Source of the DNA: an uncultured Acetatifactor sp.
GTDB taxonomy: Bacteria; Bacillota; Clostridia; Lachnospirales; Lachnospiraceae
DNA length: 38,286 nt
NCBI GenBank assembly: GCA_910578185.1
Contig: CAJTPN010000004.1
Span: forward strand, 214,295 to 252,580
Direction: 5' to 3'
Notes under the pieces: generated by a model
What the model was told of the DNA's origin: nothing
What the model saw: the letters and a program-made list of their open reading frames with translations, nothing else
Database searches by the model: none
Shown: positions 17,186 to 25,461 of the stretch, piece after piece
Layout of the letters: each line of letters starts with the position of its first letter
Numbering within the stretch: position 1 is the stretch's first letter
Position numbers and translations under genes: made by a program

Positions 17186-18065
17186 ATCTTTGATTATGCT
17201 GCTTTTGTTGCTGACATTGCTTGTTACAACTTGCGGGATATGCTCATTCAGTACGGCCCACACCTACGATACTGTAAATCAATATGGGAAAACTATAAAA
17301 ATGTGGGGTGCAGGAATATATGCCCATGATTCATACTTCAAAGCTCCGATTTTTATTGGCTCCGATTTTACAATATTGATTTTTGTTATCCCTATGGCAA
17401 CTCTTACCTTTATCAAAGCCAAAAAGACACAGAGCGTAGAACAATTTATCCGCAGTTTTGAGGTGTTCTGTCTGTTACTCTATTATTCCGCAAGTCTGGC
17501 TTTAGGTGTTACATATAATTATCTACATTTGGCATATATAGCTCTATTTAGCTTATGCTTCTTTGGCGTATGGTTGATGCTGATAGAATTACATACTTTA
17601 GAGGTTCGGCAGGGAAAAGTTTGCTTGTATCCTTTCACAAAAGGAATGAAAATATTTTTGCTGATGGCTGGAATATCGCTTTTTGTTGCATGGCTCCCCG
17701 ATATAATTGCTTCAATTATCAATAAGACCTCATTGGATTTAATTGAAGTATACACCACAGAGATTACTTATGTGCTTGATATGGGTATTATTAGCCCGCT
17801 GATGTTTATTACTTATCATCAAATAAAACACGGAAAATTCATTGGTTATGTTTTGATAAGAATGATATTCAAAGTATGTATGATTATTGGCATTATGCTT
17901 CCCATTCAATCGGTTTTTCAAATGTTGGCAGGAGTTTTAATACCCCTACCCGCTTTGATAACAAAGGTTTTGATTTTTGTCTTGTTGGCGGCTTTTGCAG
18001 CCTTTTTTGAGTATCGTTTGAAGCGTGAAACAAAATATGCGGAGGGCATCATAATGAGTGCATGA
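17160..18065 (+). CDS. Eight-helix membrane protein in marR operon
   Basis: This polytopic membrane protein of about 301 residues has roughly eight hydrophobic segments. One extracytoplasmic loop (about 30-60) after the first helix contains HTYDTVNQYGKTIKMWGAGIY. No family motif was recognised and it is not an obvious MFS, MATE or ABC protein. ATG 17160 is chosen because it begins just before the first helix and follows AAAGGAATTGC. An in-frame ATG at 17130 would overlap MarR further. As the second gene of a MarR-controlled operon it may be a small-molecule permease or a stress-related membrane protein. That is inference from context only. Confidence 0.7.
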   Translation: MNNVKPISKSLIMLLLLLTLLVTTCGICSFSTAHTYDTVNQYGKTIKMWGAGIYAHDSYFKAPIFIGSDFTILIFVIPMATLTFIKAKKTQSVEQFIRSFEVFCLLLYYSASLALGVTYNYLHLAYIALFSLCFFGVWLMLIELHTLEVRQGKVCLYPFTKGMKIFLLMAGISLFVAWLPDIIASIINKTSLDLIEVYTTEITYVLDMGIISPLMFITYHQIKHGKFIGYVLIRMIFKVCMIIGIMLPIQSVFQMLAGVLIPLPALITKVLIFVLLAAFAAFFEYRLKRETKYAEGIIMSA

Positions 18066-18138
18066 TAACTGGCTTTTTATTACCGCAAACAGGACAATAT
18101 AACCATTCAGCTCTCATTTTCCCTCATCCTCAATTAAC

Positions 18139-18615
18139 TTACAATGAAAATAATGCGTCTTCATAATTCTTCACATAATATCTAATATTCTTCCTGCCTT
18201 TCTGAATAATTGTATGTCCTTCTTTCTCAAGCATTTTCTTCTGTTCTTCAACACCTCCTGGATACTTTGCATTTAATTCCCCATTTGCTTTTAGCGTTCT
18301 CCAAAATGGCGTTTTATTATCTACACGCTGATAACTCGCCCATGCAAGAATTGAAACAAATATTCCTGCCGTTATCGGCTCTGTAAAATCGGCTCCACTT
18401 TGCTTTGCAAAATATTCTCTTATCGTACCTACTGTAAGCAGCTTCCCAAATGGCACAAGCCGCATTACTTTGTCATAATCAATCGGCGGGGCAAAATACA
18501 TTCTGTCCCCACCATACTTCTCAATGCTTTTTTCATCTGTAATGGTTTGAAACTTAGGCATATCCTTACTATCGTTGAGCATCGCATTAAAGTCTTTTTT
18601 ATTTTCATCAGCCAT
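18139..18615 (-). CDS. ATL-type alkyltransferase-like protein
   Basis: This protein of about 158 residues has a C-terminal MGMT-like DNA-binding fold. It reads VPFGKLLTVGTIREYF, then a helix with ILAWASYQR, then TPFWRTLKANGELN and a final GGVEEQKKMLEKEG. In true O6-methylguanine methyltransferases the active site is PCHR at the position where this protein has PFWR. The acceptor Cys is thus absent, as in alkyltransferase-like proteins that flag alkylated guanine for nucleotide excision repair. The N-terminal 55 residues are polar and unassigned. ATG 18615 is chosen for AGGAGGTGC upstream. It is a single gene, convergent with the marR operon. Confidence 0.75.
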   Translation of the reverse strand: MADENKKDFNAMLNDSKDMPKFQTITDEKSIEKYGGDRMYFAPPIDYDKVMRLVPFGKLLTVGTIREYFAKQSGADFTEPITAGIFVSILAWASYQRVDNKTPFWRTLKANGELNAKYPGGVEEQKKMLEKEGHTIIQKGRKNIRYYVKNYEDALFSL

Positions 18616-18741
18616 AAATAAGCACCTCCTGTATGAAAGCATAATCCAAAGAGAAAATATATGCAATGAGACAGTTTGAAAAATTTATAATTTTATCACA
18701 TATCCCTCTGAAAGAATTTCCGAAAAAATCTGTTCCATAGT

Positions 18742-18984
18742 ATGCAGAGCTTTTTACAGAACGGCAAGATGATAACACCGAAACAGTGGAAAGCTGAGAT
18801 ACAGTCCTTGCAAGCCGAATATGACAGTATTGGCAAAGAACAGACCAAGACCGCCACAGAGTTAGCATATGCCGAGGTAATCAGCTATAACAGAAAGAAC
18901 TTTGAGAGGGAACTTCAGAACAGGCGCCGACAGCATAACAGACAACAGAGCAGGACTAAACGGAGGGAGGAAGAAATTTACTGA
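18742..18984 (+). pseudogene. C-terminal tail of a Tn1549-like relaxase
   Basis: About 75 residues starting near KMITPKQWKAEIQSLQ and continuing with EYDSIGKEQTKTATELAY match the charged helical tail typical of relaxases from Tn1549-type conjugative elements. The tail ends in RTKRREEEIY. The catalytic Tyr and the HUH metal motif are absent because everything upstream is missing. No SD precedes the first ATG. It is a remnant marking a decayed integrative element and lies just before two other element genes (19062 and 19449). Confidence 0.65.
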
Positions 18985-19061
18985 AAAATTAATAGAAATG
19001 TGAGTGTGATTGTGGTATTCTATTAGCAGTATAAATCGGGAGTTATGGAGGATACAATACT

Positions 19062-19319
19062 ATGCGAAAGAAAGTAGAAAGAAAAGATAATATTCAATCT
19101 GTAACATTGACAATATATGCGAAGGACGGAAGGAAGTTGGAAATTCCACTTGAATTGTGGCATGTAACTGCTGTATGTGAAATGCTTGGTTTGCAGGTAG
19201 ACACAATTAACTTAGATTCTTATAGTATGCGAAACAAAGAACAGATAGATGAAATTATGGAAATGCATTATTATGCTAGAAAAAATTGGTATAGTAAAAA
19301 GCAGGATAATCCAAAATGA
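19062..19319 (+). CDS. Small mobile-element accessory protein
   Basis: This 85-residue soluble protein begins MRKKVERKDNIQSVTLT, has a beta-like middle (YAKDGRKLEIPLELW) and a C-terminal helix. GGAGG lies 10 bases before the ATG. It lies between a relaxase tail and TnpW, the position where Tn1549-like elements carry small unnamed genes. No catalytic motif is visible. The frame is intact and the SD is good, so it may still be made. Confidence 0.6.
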   Translation: MRKKVERKDNIQSVTLTIYAKDGRKLEIPLELWHVTAVCEMLGLQVDTINLDSYSMRNKEQIDEIMEMHYYARKNWYSKKQDNPK

Positions 19320-19394
19320 TTTTTTAATTATTCAACTTCCAGTTTATCTAAACAACTATTACCACAATCAAAACAGAATAAGTAACACAACGTC

Positions 19395-19430
19395 AGAGCG
19401 TATAGAAACCAATCTATACGCTCTATTTTT
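19395..19430 (+). terminator. Hairpin copy 2 (terminator ahead of tnpW)
   Basis: A 12-bp perfect stem (19395-19406 with 19413-19424) and a 6-base loop are followed by ATTTTT. It shares its left arm and upstream ACGT with the hairpin at 16454. It ends 18 bases before the tnpW start, so it may act as an attenuator as well as the terminator of the 19062 gene. Confidence 0.7.
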
Positions 19431-19448
19431 ATGTAACGGAGCAGAGAT

Positions 19449-19644
19449 ATGGCAGAAACCAAAAACGCGCAACACCCCCACAGTTTCAAACGGAAGTTGG
19501 GGAATACCACTTACACCGTCAAGGTGCATTTCAGTAAAGACAGTGATAAAGCATTTAAGGACAGAGTGCAAGCTGATTATCAATGAGTGCCTGGAAATTC
19601 CTATCTTACTACAAGGTTTCTTTTTATTCTATTATTTATTATAA
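19449..19644 (+). pseudogene. tnpW: Transposon-encoded TnpW, frameshifted
   Basis: The start (MAETKNAQHP) and the core FKRKLGNTTYTVKVHFSKDS match the TnpW family (PF14202) of Tn1549-like elements, function unknown. After residue 41 the frame ends in ADYQ-stop (19586). The normal continuation, KLIINE, is present in the next frame and runs to 19644, so about two bases have been lost near 19570. GGAG lies upstream with good spacing. It indicates that the surrounding 18.7-19.7 kb segment comes from a decayed conjugative transposon. Confidence 0.75.
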
Positions 19645-20025
19645 ATCAAATGATCATCTCAAAAAATTCCCAGTTTACAGGCATTTCCGCAAGATAGCAG
19701 CTTGAATTTACTACCCATTTACTGCTTACGGCTTGAGCCTTGATATGCTTTGAAACTCTTGCGGATAAGACAAACAGGCGGCGCACACCAGTATTGACCT
19801 ACCATATATTAAAAAATTTCATACTGCACCGCACAAGCGGCGTTTCTCACTCTCTATACGAGAGAACAGGAACGCTACTGCCTAACAAATCAACAGACAG
19901 ATGAAACAGACGAATAACAGCAGCATTTTCCGGCATCGGGAAGATGCGACAGCCCTCTCTTATCCTTCCTATCATCTTCTGAATGTGCAGATGTCAAAAA
20001 AGTGTGTGTTCTCAATTTTTGCCTA
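19645..20025. other. Gene-free stretch with probable element debris
   Basis: This stretch has no open frame with a ribosome binding site on either strand. Short pieces resemble the tail of element-encoded regulators, but none is long enough to assign. A GC-rich segment near 19770-19870 stands out. No terminator is obvious for the convergent anti-sigma gene. Confidence 0.4.
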
Positions 20026-21198
20026 TCATTTCATTGACTCTACGACACTCCACGCCTCTGCTGCATTTTTGCAATAAACCTTGATGAATACGCCATCTTT
20101 CAAGAAAGAGAAGTTACTGCCCTCACTCAGTGCATGAATGACCTGAGCCTGTTCCAATTCTGAGATATCGCCCAAACAACTCTGCAAATCATAATAATTT
20201 GGTTGGGTATCAATGCACCAGTGTATTTCCGTCCATCCGTCCATCTCAAAGTAGCTGCCATCCTCCACCTGCTCTGGGGTGACTCCGGTATAGTAGTGTC
20301 CCTCAAAGGTATAGGGTACACCATCCTTCAGCTGCAGGTAATGCTCACCGAGGAAATATCCAAAGTTCTCAAAGTCCGGGATTTGTTCAGCAAAGGCATC
20401 TGGACAGTCGGTAAGCTTAACGCCGGTAAGCTCCGCACCTTTCTCCATGGGAAACATCTCAAAGTAAACGGGATGCTCCCAGACCCAATCCAGCAGCGCC
20501 GCCATGGACGCATACCCATCGCCCCATGAGCCGGTGATCTGGTACCACGCTGTGTCGTTCTGAAATGTCATGGTCTTCGTTTGATTCTCGCTGCCCCTCG
20601 CCACAATTTGAATGCCGTCCCGTTCCGTTACCGTCACTGTAGGCTCCACGATGCTCCCGTTCTCATCCAACTCAATGTAGATGCAGTCCTGAATGACCTC
20701 TATCTCCTGATACCCGATGGTGATTGTCAGGTCGCTGTAGGTATCACCCTGCTGGTGCCAGGCGTGGGTGATGCTGAATATGCTACCATCTTCATTATAG
20801 CGCACCACGCAGTCATACAGTGGATGGTCCGGCATAACGGGGATAATAGCGTCCTGCTCCATCTGCGTCCGGTAGTCAAAGAAATACCGGGTTGCAGCAT
20901 ACTGGATTTCGCTGTCAGCGATGGATTTGGATGACCATGTTCCATCATCACCAGCGCTGTATTTGAAGTAATCCGCCGCCGGGAAATTTTCAGACCATTG
21001 CAGGACTGTCCTGCTCCCATCTTCCTGAGATACCATATGCACCGCACTGACCATCAACAGACACAGGCAGGCGGCAACAGATACCATTTTTAGCCACGTT
21101 TTATGGCGGCTTTTTTTTCGTGTCCGAACTACCTCCACCTCATAGATGATATCATCCGGGAGCAAGTTCATAGCATCGCACAGTTTCTCTCGCTTCAT
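20026..21198 (-). CDS. Membrane-anchored anti-sigma factor-like protein
   Basis: This 390-residue protein has a cytoplasmic N-terminus of about 32 residues, a single membrane helix (about 34-55, around VSVAACLCLLMVSAV) and a large extracytoplasmic part. That part contains repeated aromatic beta-type segments (YNEDGSIFSITHAW, TITIGYQEIEV). It overlaps the sigma factor stop by four bases (ATGA), the standard sigma/anti-sigma arrangement. It would hold the sigma factor inactive at the membrane until an envelope signal releases it. The short cytoplasmic part contains MNLLPDDIIYEVEVVR and no zinc-binding HxxxCxxC, so it is not a ZAS-type factor. The outer domain was not assigned to a named family. 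Confidence 0.7.
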   Translation of the reverse strand: MKREKLCDAMNLLPDDIIYEVEVVRTRKKSRHKTWLKMVSVAACLCLLMVSAVHMVSQEDGSRTVLQWSENFPAADYFKYSAGDDGTWSSKSIADSEIQYAATRYFFDYRTQMEQDAIIPVMPDHPLYDCVVRYNEDGSIFSITHAWHQQGDTYSDLTITIGYQEIEVIQDCIYIELDENGSIVEPTVTVTERDGIQIVARGSENQTKTMTFQNDTAWYQITGSWGDGYASMAALLDWVWEHPVYFEMFPMEKGAELTGVKLTDCPDAFAEQIPDFENFGYFLGEHYLQLKDGVPYTFEGHYYTGVTPEQVEDGSYFEMDGWTEIHWCIDTQPNYYDLQSCLGDISELEQAQVIHALSEGSNFSFLKDGVFIKVYCKNAAEAWSVVESMK

Positions 21199-21755
21199 AT
21201 CGTATAGCCCTCCTTTTCCAAATAGGCTTTCAGACCCTTGCGGGTACGGTGCAGCATACTTTCGACCTTGGATTTGCTCATGCCGTAGTATTCTGCAATA
21301 TCCTTAATAGAGTCCATGAAATAATATCGGCCGACAAAGGTATTTCGTGCCTGGGGTGACAGGGTCCTAAGATAGGAGGCAATCGCCTTTGCAAGAAGTT
21401 GCAGTTCCACCGCTTGTTCCGGTGTTTCACCCGCCGGGATACAATCGCCGATCTCGTCAAGCGATGTGGCGTATTCAGACGCTTGCCGCTTTAGGCTGCT
21501 TCGTTTCCGAAGAATGTCAATCGAGACCTGCCTTGTAATTTTCCCAAGATAGGTAGAGAGAATAGCCGGTTTATGCGGAGGCATGGAGTTCCATGCCTTC
21601 ATATAAGTGTCGTTAACACTTTCTTTGCTGTCCTCTAAATCTGAGAGAATGTTATAGGCGATTTTGGTCAGATATGGACCATACTTCTGCTCCGTTTCCT
21701 GAATGGCAGACTCGTCCCTATGCCAGTATAACTCTACAATGCGTTCATCCTGCAT
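21195..21755 (-). CDS. ECF-type RNA polymerase sigma factor
   Basis: This 186-residue protein has region 2 (about 15-85, with YGPYLTKIAYNILSDLEDSKESVNDTYM and WNSMPP) and region 4 (about 125-180). Region 4 ends in the HTH MDSIKDIAEYYGMSKSKVESMLHRTRKGLKAYL. The length is normal for group 4 (ECF) factors. It directs RNA polymerase to a small regulon, most likely including its own promoter. AAGGGGGTG lies upstream of ATG 21755. It is co-translated with the anti-sigma gene by an ATGA overlap. No ECF-type promoter pair was confidently recognised upstream. Confidence 0.88.
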   Translation of the reverse strand: MQDERIVELYWHRDESAIQETEQKYGPYLTKIAYNILSDLEDSKESVNDTYMKAWNSMPPHKPAILSTYLGKITRQVSIDILRKRSSLKRQASEYATSLDEIGDCIPAGETPEQAVELQLLAKAIASYLRTLSPQARNTFVGRYYFMDSIKDIAEYYGMSKSKVESMLHRTRKGLKAYLEKEGYTI

Positions 21756-21775
21756 AGGAGCACCCCCTTTCTTGT

Positions 21776-22291
21776 TTTGCTGTCAGGCGCCTTCACCCTA
21801 TATCCCGTAAAACAACGCTTTTGCTTGCATGAAATTAGAAAAAAGTTTGTTAAGAGTATATCTCTCATCTGAAAATCATGTCAAGGCCTTTCAAATGCTT
21901 GGATATCAAGCCGACCTTCATAGTAAAAGTAACCGATTAGGGGTTTACCTGGATGGGTGTACACTACTTTGCAAGCTGTGTATTTGTTCCCACAAATACG
22001 CAAAACAGACTTTCGACAGTCACGCCGGAAATCTGTTTTCGCTCGTTGGCGGCTCCCGCTCCCAAACCTCTTTTCGCAGATTGGCATCTGCGGCTACGTG
22101 CCGTTTTGGTACGTTTCTTTCCTTTACTTTCTTTTGCGTCAGCCGTGCCACTATATTCAATACGGCAAAAATCTTTGTTCCAGCCGTCCTGGATGCAGTG
22201 CCAAATCTTAAACGGAACATCAATTCCAATAATGCCCGCCACTGCCATGCGTGAACCATTTAACAAATATGTCTGCCTGTTTTTTATCTGG
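21776..22291. other. Intergenic stretch without a supported gene
   Basis: Several overlapping open frames exist on both strands, but none has a ribosome binding site, a domain or consistent codon use. They are mutually exclusive and Ser/Arg/Cys-rich, as expected for noncoding reads. The stretch may be relic sequence from the same element as the genes to its left. Confidence 0.4.
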
Positions 22292-22510
22292 TCAGCATTG
22301 GCAGTCACAACACTCACATGAATCCTCTTCTATACTCTCATTGATTTTTCTCGTTTGAGATGGAGCAATTTCATAAAAGAGCATGCTTCTCACTTCCTTT
22401 AATTTCTCAGACTGCTTGAGCGAGGTACCCATGGGCAACACCATTATTGCATCACAACCAGCAGCGAATTTCAACATATAAGCCTGTGCCCTCCATGCAA
22501 ACAGATTCAT
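22292..22510 (-). CDS. Small ORF with Cys-rich tail (doubtful)
   Basis: The frame gives up to 72 residues and ends in EEDSCECCDCQC, five Cys in the last eight residues. The first in-frame ATG (22510) has no SD. An internal ATG (MLKFAAG) has GGAGG about 12 bases upstream and is the better start. The centre (MVLPMGTSLKQSEKLKEVRS) is ordinary. No family was recognised. It could be a metal-binding small protein, or the relic of a larger gene. Confidence is low because neighbouring sequence is noncoding. Confidence 0.25.
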   Translation of the reverse strand: MNLFAWRAQAYMLKFAAGCDAIMVLPMGTSLKQSEKLKEVRSMLFYEIAPSQTRKINESIEEDSCECCDCQC

Positions 22511-22851
22511 TCAGTGCTATACTGTTGTCTTCGGCGTTGTGTCCGTTACTCGAACTAAGCGTGTCCCTTGTTATTCCTAACTATTTTTATTTAAGTCCCC
22601 TGCAGATACACGTCCATTTTTACATCAATTACATGATTTATTATGGCTTGCTGATTTTCTGTTGCCAAAATGTTGCCGCGCATTTATTATAGCAAATCCC
22701 TGTAATTTGGCTCTGCAGGACGAACGAAATATACTTTGGTCATAGTAATGCCTTCTCAAAATGAATTATATATATCCTCTTTCTTTGTGTTAATAACCCT
22801 TATTAGTAATAATATTATTATCCTACCCCTTTTTTCCAGTTTGCCTGAATC
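22511..22851. other. AT-rich intergenic stretch
   Basis: No gene was recognised. A perfect 14-base palindrome, TAATAATATTATTA, lies at 22807-22820. It sits about 30 bases downstream of the NUDIX stop, without a GC stem, so it is unlikely to be a terminator. Confidence 0.4.
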
Positions 22852-23337
22852 TTAATAGAACTCCAATAATTTTTCATTTATTTCATCTATGTTTTCTTTT
22901 CGTGCTTTTAGTTCAGAATATAATCCAATCTCACCAATTTCATCCTTATCACGCCTTTTTTCTTCAATTATTTGAATTGCATCTCTTGAAAGGGTAATTC
23001 CATATAATCCACCGTATTCTTCATGCCAATCATTAACCCAATAACTAGGCGGCATATTATAATGCACTATTCCTAAGTACTCAAAATTTACTTCGCTGAT
23101 TCCAAGTTCTTCTTCACATTCACGTACAATACATTCTCTAAGACTTTCCCCTGCTTCAATAAGTCCGCCAAATGTTTCCCAATCACTTCTCCATTTATGC
23201 CAACCCAGCAAATAATCATTTTCTATTTTTACAACAACTAATGCATGATTTAAATTAGAAAATTTTCCTATAGCTTCATTTTCATCAATATTTATTTTTT
23301 CTATAATTTCCGCACCATTCTTAGCTTTAAAAATCAT
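22852..23337 (-). CDS. NUDIX hydrolase
   Basis: This 161-residue protein has a complete Nudix box. It starts GGLIEAGESLRECIVREC and continues EEELGI, matching GX5EX7REUXEEXGU with every catalytic Glu present. It hydrolyses a nucleoside diphosphate linked to some other group, using Mg2+ held by the box. The substrate cannot be read from sequence. The N-terminal strand LVVVKIENDYLLGWHKW is typical. ATG 23337 has AGGAG at 9 bases. It stands alone, with an extended -10-like TGGTAAAAT about 45 bases upstream. The GC content is lower than that of its neighbours. Confidence 0.9.
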   Translation of the reverse strand: MIFKAKNGAEIIEKINIDENEAIGKFSNLNHALVVVKIENDYLLGWHKWRSDWETFGGLIEAGESLRECIVRECEEELGISEVNFEYLGIVHYNMPPSYWVNDWHEEYGGLYGITLSRDAIQIIEEKRRDKDEIGEIGLYSELKARKENIDEINEKLLEFY

Positions 23338-23728
23338 TTGCGCATTCTCCTCTACAACTTCTTGTCTACTAATTTAATTTTACCACTTTCATGCTTCATT
23401 TACCACAAAAATATAGAGCATAGCAACCGCCATGCCCCACATTTCTCATCGTTCCAAGGATTTTTCTATTTTGTATTTCTGTTCTTTCAAATTGTTCTGT
23501 TTTTCATACAGATTATTTCGCTCTTTGCAGAGTTCTTACATCCGCTCCAACTGCGCCTGCACTCCCTCCCTGCAATGAGTCAATGGTTTCGCTCCGCTCC
23601 ATGCCCTTATCCGCCCAGATATTCTGATACGGCTTTCACACAGATGGGAAACATGGTGTAACTCCCATATGCGCCGTGTTCCATTTTTCGGATGCCATAT
23701 AATATTGTATTGTTCTTGTTTTGTTCCA
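23338..23728 (-). other. Decayed coiled-coil coding relic
   Basis: On the minus strand a charged helical read (ELCKERNNLYEKQNNLKEQ and onward) ends at about 23455, but it is broken by an in-frame stop just before ELC. Upstream pieces lie in other frames. This is what a degraded tail of a mobilisation or recombinase protein would look like. No intact gene is present in this stretch. Confidence 0.35.
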
Positions 23729-23992
23729 TCATAATTCCATCATTCCTTCTTGTTTTTCTGTCAAGCTGCTCCACTCCATATACACCTCCCCCAACTGCTT
23801 TCTTCCAATCAGCGGTCGTTCTGATCGGAAACGGCTTGGAGTCATACCAAAAATTTTTCTAAAAGCTCTTGTAAATGATTCAGGGTTAGAAAATCCGAAA
23901 CTTTTTGCCATCTCCCCTAAGTTCATATTTTCAAGATGGCCCTCCACATAATTGATAAGGGCGTGCGTTATGGCTGAATAACTCATGTTCAT
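23729..23992 (-). pseudogene. AraC-family regulator, HTH part only
   Basis: The 87 residues contain one and a half AraC helix-turn-helix motifs. ALINYVEGHLENMNLGEMAKSFGFS is the first, and FTRAFRKIFGMTPSRFR is the second with its signature. The frame ends about 30 residues later without the effector-binding domain expected in family members that carry the HTH at the N-terminus. The SD is weak (GGAAAG before ATG). It is probably a truncated regulator, though a free HTH protein that still binds DNA cannot be excluded. Confidence 0.65.
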
Positions 23993-24472
23993 ACCTGCTT
24001 TCCATCGCGATGTAATAACAGTATATCAATTCTTTGCCAGGTAGTCTTGACTATTTTATGGTTTATCATAGAATTTTTCTTCAAAGCATCAGCCCCATAA
24101 ACTTCTGAAAATTGCAGATCCTTTGGGTATCAGTATCAATATTTATATGGATTTTGATATGGAAATGGTATCAGCGTAATCGTCAAATCCTCCGCCGGAA
24201 CGCCAGCCTTTTCTTATACCTGGCTGTATGCCTGTTGTCGGAATTTTCGCTGTCAATGATAGTAACTCTGCTCATATATACCATTCTCGTTCATCCAGCT
24301 CTTTGCTGACTGGCCTGCGGGACGCTGCCCATAGGCCCGGATGATGCCTTTCCTGGATGTCATCAAAGCAACTGCGAAAGCCCTGATTGAAACCGCACCG
24401 AAAAAGTAAGCGCATGATGCCTGTGCATTCTTGAATCACCGCTGTATCAAAAAAACGTATAAGAGCTCACTG
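23993..24472. other. Gene-free junction before the ABC operon
   Basis: No frame here has a ribosome binding site or a recognisable domain. A hydrophobic read at 24112-24309 on the plus strand lacks both. A short plus-strand read PFLDVIKATAKALIETAPKK near 24350 may be the tail of a lost gene. This stretch separates the lower-GC relic zone from the GC-rich ABC operon. Confidence 0.35.
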
Positions 24473-24796
24473 CTAAAAATCAAAAAAAACGATCCCTGCT
24501 AATTGTTCCGCACAGACACATCCATAATTTCTACTGTCTGTAGATTCATCTCGATTATCTCCAAGAATATAAATGTAATCATCGGGAACCTGCGTGTACT
24601 TTCTGTAATTGTTGTCACTGCTATTGGTTAAAGAATCAACAAGAACATCATTTATATATACCACCCTTCCATCTTTAAACGTCGGCTCCATAGATGAGCC
24701 GCTAACGCGGACAACAATAAACCCATACAGGATATTCAGAACAGCCAAAGCTATGGCAAGAAGGATAATGCATACAGTACGGTCTGCTCTCTTCAT
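24473..24796 (-). CDS. Signal peptidase I-like protein lacking the Lys segment
   Basis: This protein of about 107 residues has one N-terminal membrane helix and then SGSSMEPTF, the box with the nucleophilic Ser of S26 signal peptidases. It goes directly on to KDGRVVYINDVLVDSL and ends with VPDDYIYILGDNRDESTDSRNYG, the C-terminal box. Type I enzymes have about 50-60 residues between these boxes, including the KR that supplies the general-base Lys. Here they appear to be deleted in frame, so peptidase activity is doubtful. The start overlaps the upstream permease stop by four bases, so it is translated with the ABC operon. It may once have processed a substrate of that transporter. ATG 24796 is chosen over 24859 for this coupling. 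Confidence 0.7.
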   Translation of the reverse strand: MKRADRTVCIILLAIALAVLNILYGFIVVRVSGSSMEPTFKDGRVVYINDVLVDSLTNSSDNNYRKYTQVPDDYIYILGDNRDESTDSRNYGCVCAEQLAGIVFFDF

Positions 24797-25461
24797 GGAC
24801 GCACCCACAATTGACCGACAAAACCTCCGGCTGCGCCTATAAGAATGGAGCGAGCGCAAATGGCGACGAGGGTTCTATTGTCCGGCATATTTCCGGTGAG
24901 GACATAGAGCCAATTGAAGACGGCGTATTCCCTTCCAAGCGTGATCTGTATCCCGATGAACGCCAATAAAATTACCAGCCCCATGCCGACACTGTGCGTC
25001 ACCGCCACGCCACAGAAAGCCGCCGCCATCACCGCAAAGCTCTGTGCCAGAGTCAACAAAAACAGCTCCAAAAACGATGCCGACGGGACGATGATCTCGA
25101 CGGCAAGGCACACGATGACTGTATGTACCGCCTGCACCAAAAAGAGGCGCAGCTGGCGGATAAGCCCCCAGTAGAGGTTCGATCTCGGATAGCTGAAGAG
25201 GGTGCCGCACCCTTCCGTATCAAGCAGCCCCTGCATCAGCATCAGCGATGCATATCCGCCGAGGAACGGGATCAACACCTCCAGCATTGCCAATGTGACC
25301 CTGTTGTTGTCGCCCAACCGATCCTGTACTACACATGTAAGCAGCAGAAACAGCAGTGAGACACTCGGCAGTGCAAGAATGTTGAGTCCGGGCTCCTTCA
25401 AATCGTGCCGCAGCTCCCGAAAAATGCGTTTCACTGTCCTGCCCCCCTTCTGATAATCCAT
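24793..25461 (-). CDS. Small ABC transporter permease
   Basis: This hydrophobic protein of up to 222 residues has about six membrane helices. Its cytoplasmic start (VKRIFRELRHDLKEPGLNIL) and overall size are typical of ABC-2-type permease subunits. It overlaps the ATPase gene by 31 bases if ATG 25461 (GGAGG upstream) is used, or by four bases (GTGA) if GTG 25434 (GGGGGGCAGG upstream) is used. Both are credible and the second is the more usual operon layout. It probably forms the membrane part with the larger protein at 26290. The substrate is unknown; peptide or antimicrobial export/self-protection is a plausible inference. Confidence 0.75.
   Translation of the reverse strand: MDYQKGGRTVKRIFRELRHDLKEPGLNILALPSVSLLFLLLTCVVQDRLGDNNRVTLAMLEVLIPFLGGYASLMLMQGLLDTEGCGTLFSYPRSNLYWGLIRQLRLFLVQAVHTVIVCLAVEIIVPSASFLELFLLTLAQSFAVMAAAFCGVAVTHSVGMGLVILLAFIGIQITLGREYAVFNWLYVLTGNMPDNRTLVAICARSILIGAAGGFVGQLWVRP

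Noticed and set aside
21829..22321. Several overlapping plus- and minus-strand frames
   Set aside because: They are mutually exclusive, lack SD sequences and recognisable domains, and are rich in Ser/Arg/Cys as in noncoding reads.
22807..22820. Perfect palindrome TAATAATATTATTA
   Set aside because: It is pure A/T, without a GC stem or T-run, so it is neither a convincing terminator nor a clear operator.
24112..24309. 65-residue hydrophobic plus-strand frame
   Set aside because: It has no ribosome binding site and no partner gene, and its hydrophobicity is what an AT-rich noncoding read gives.
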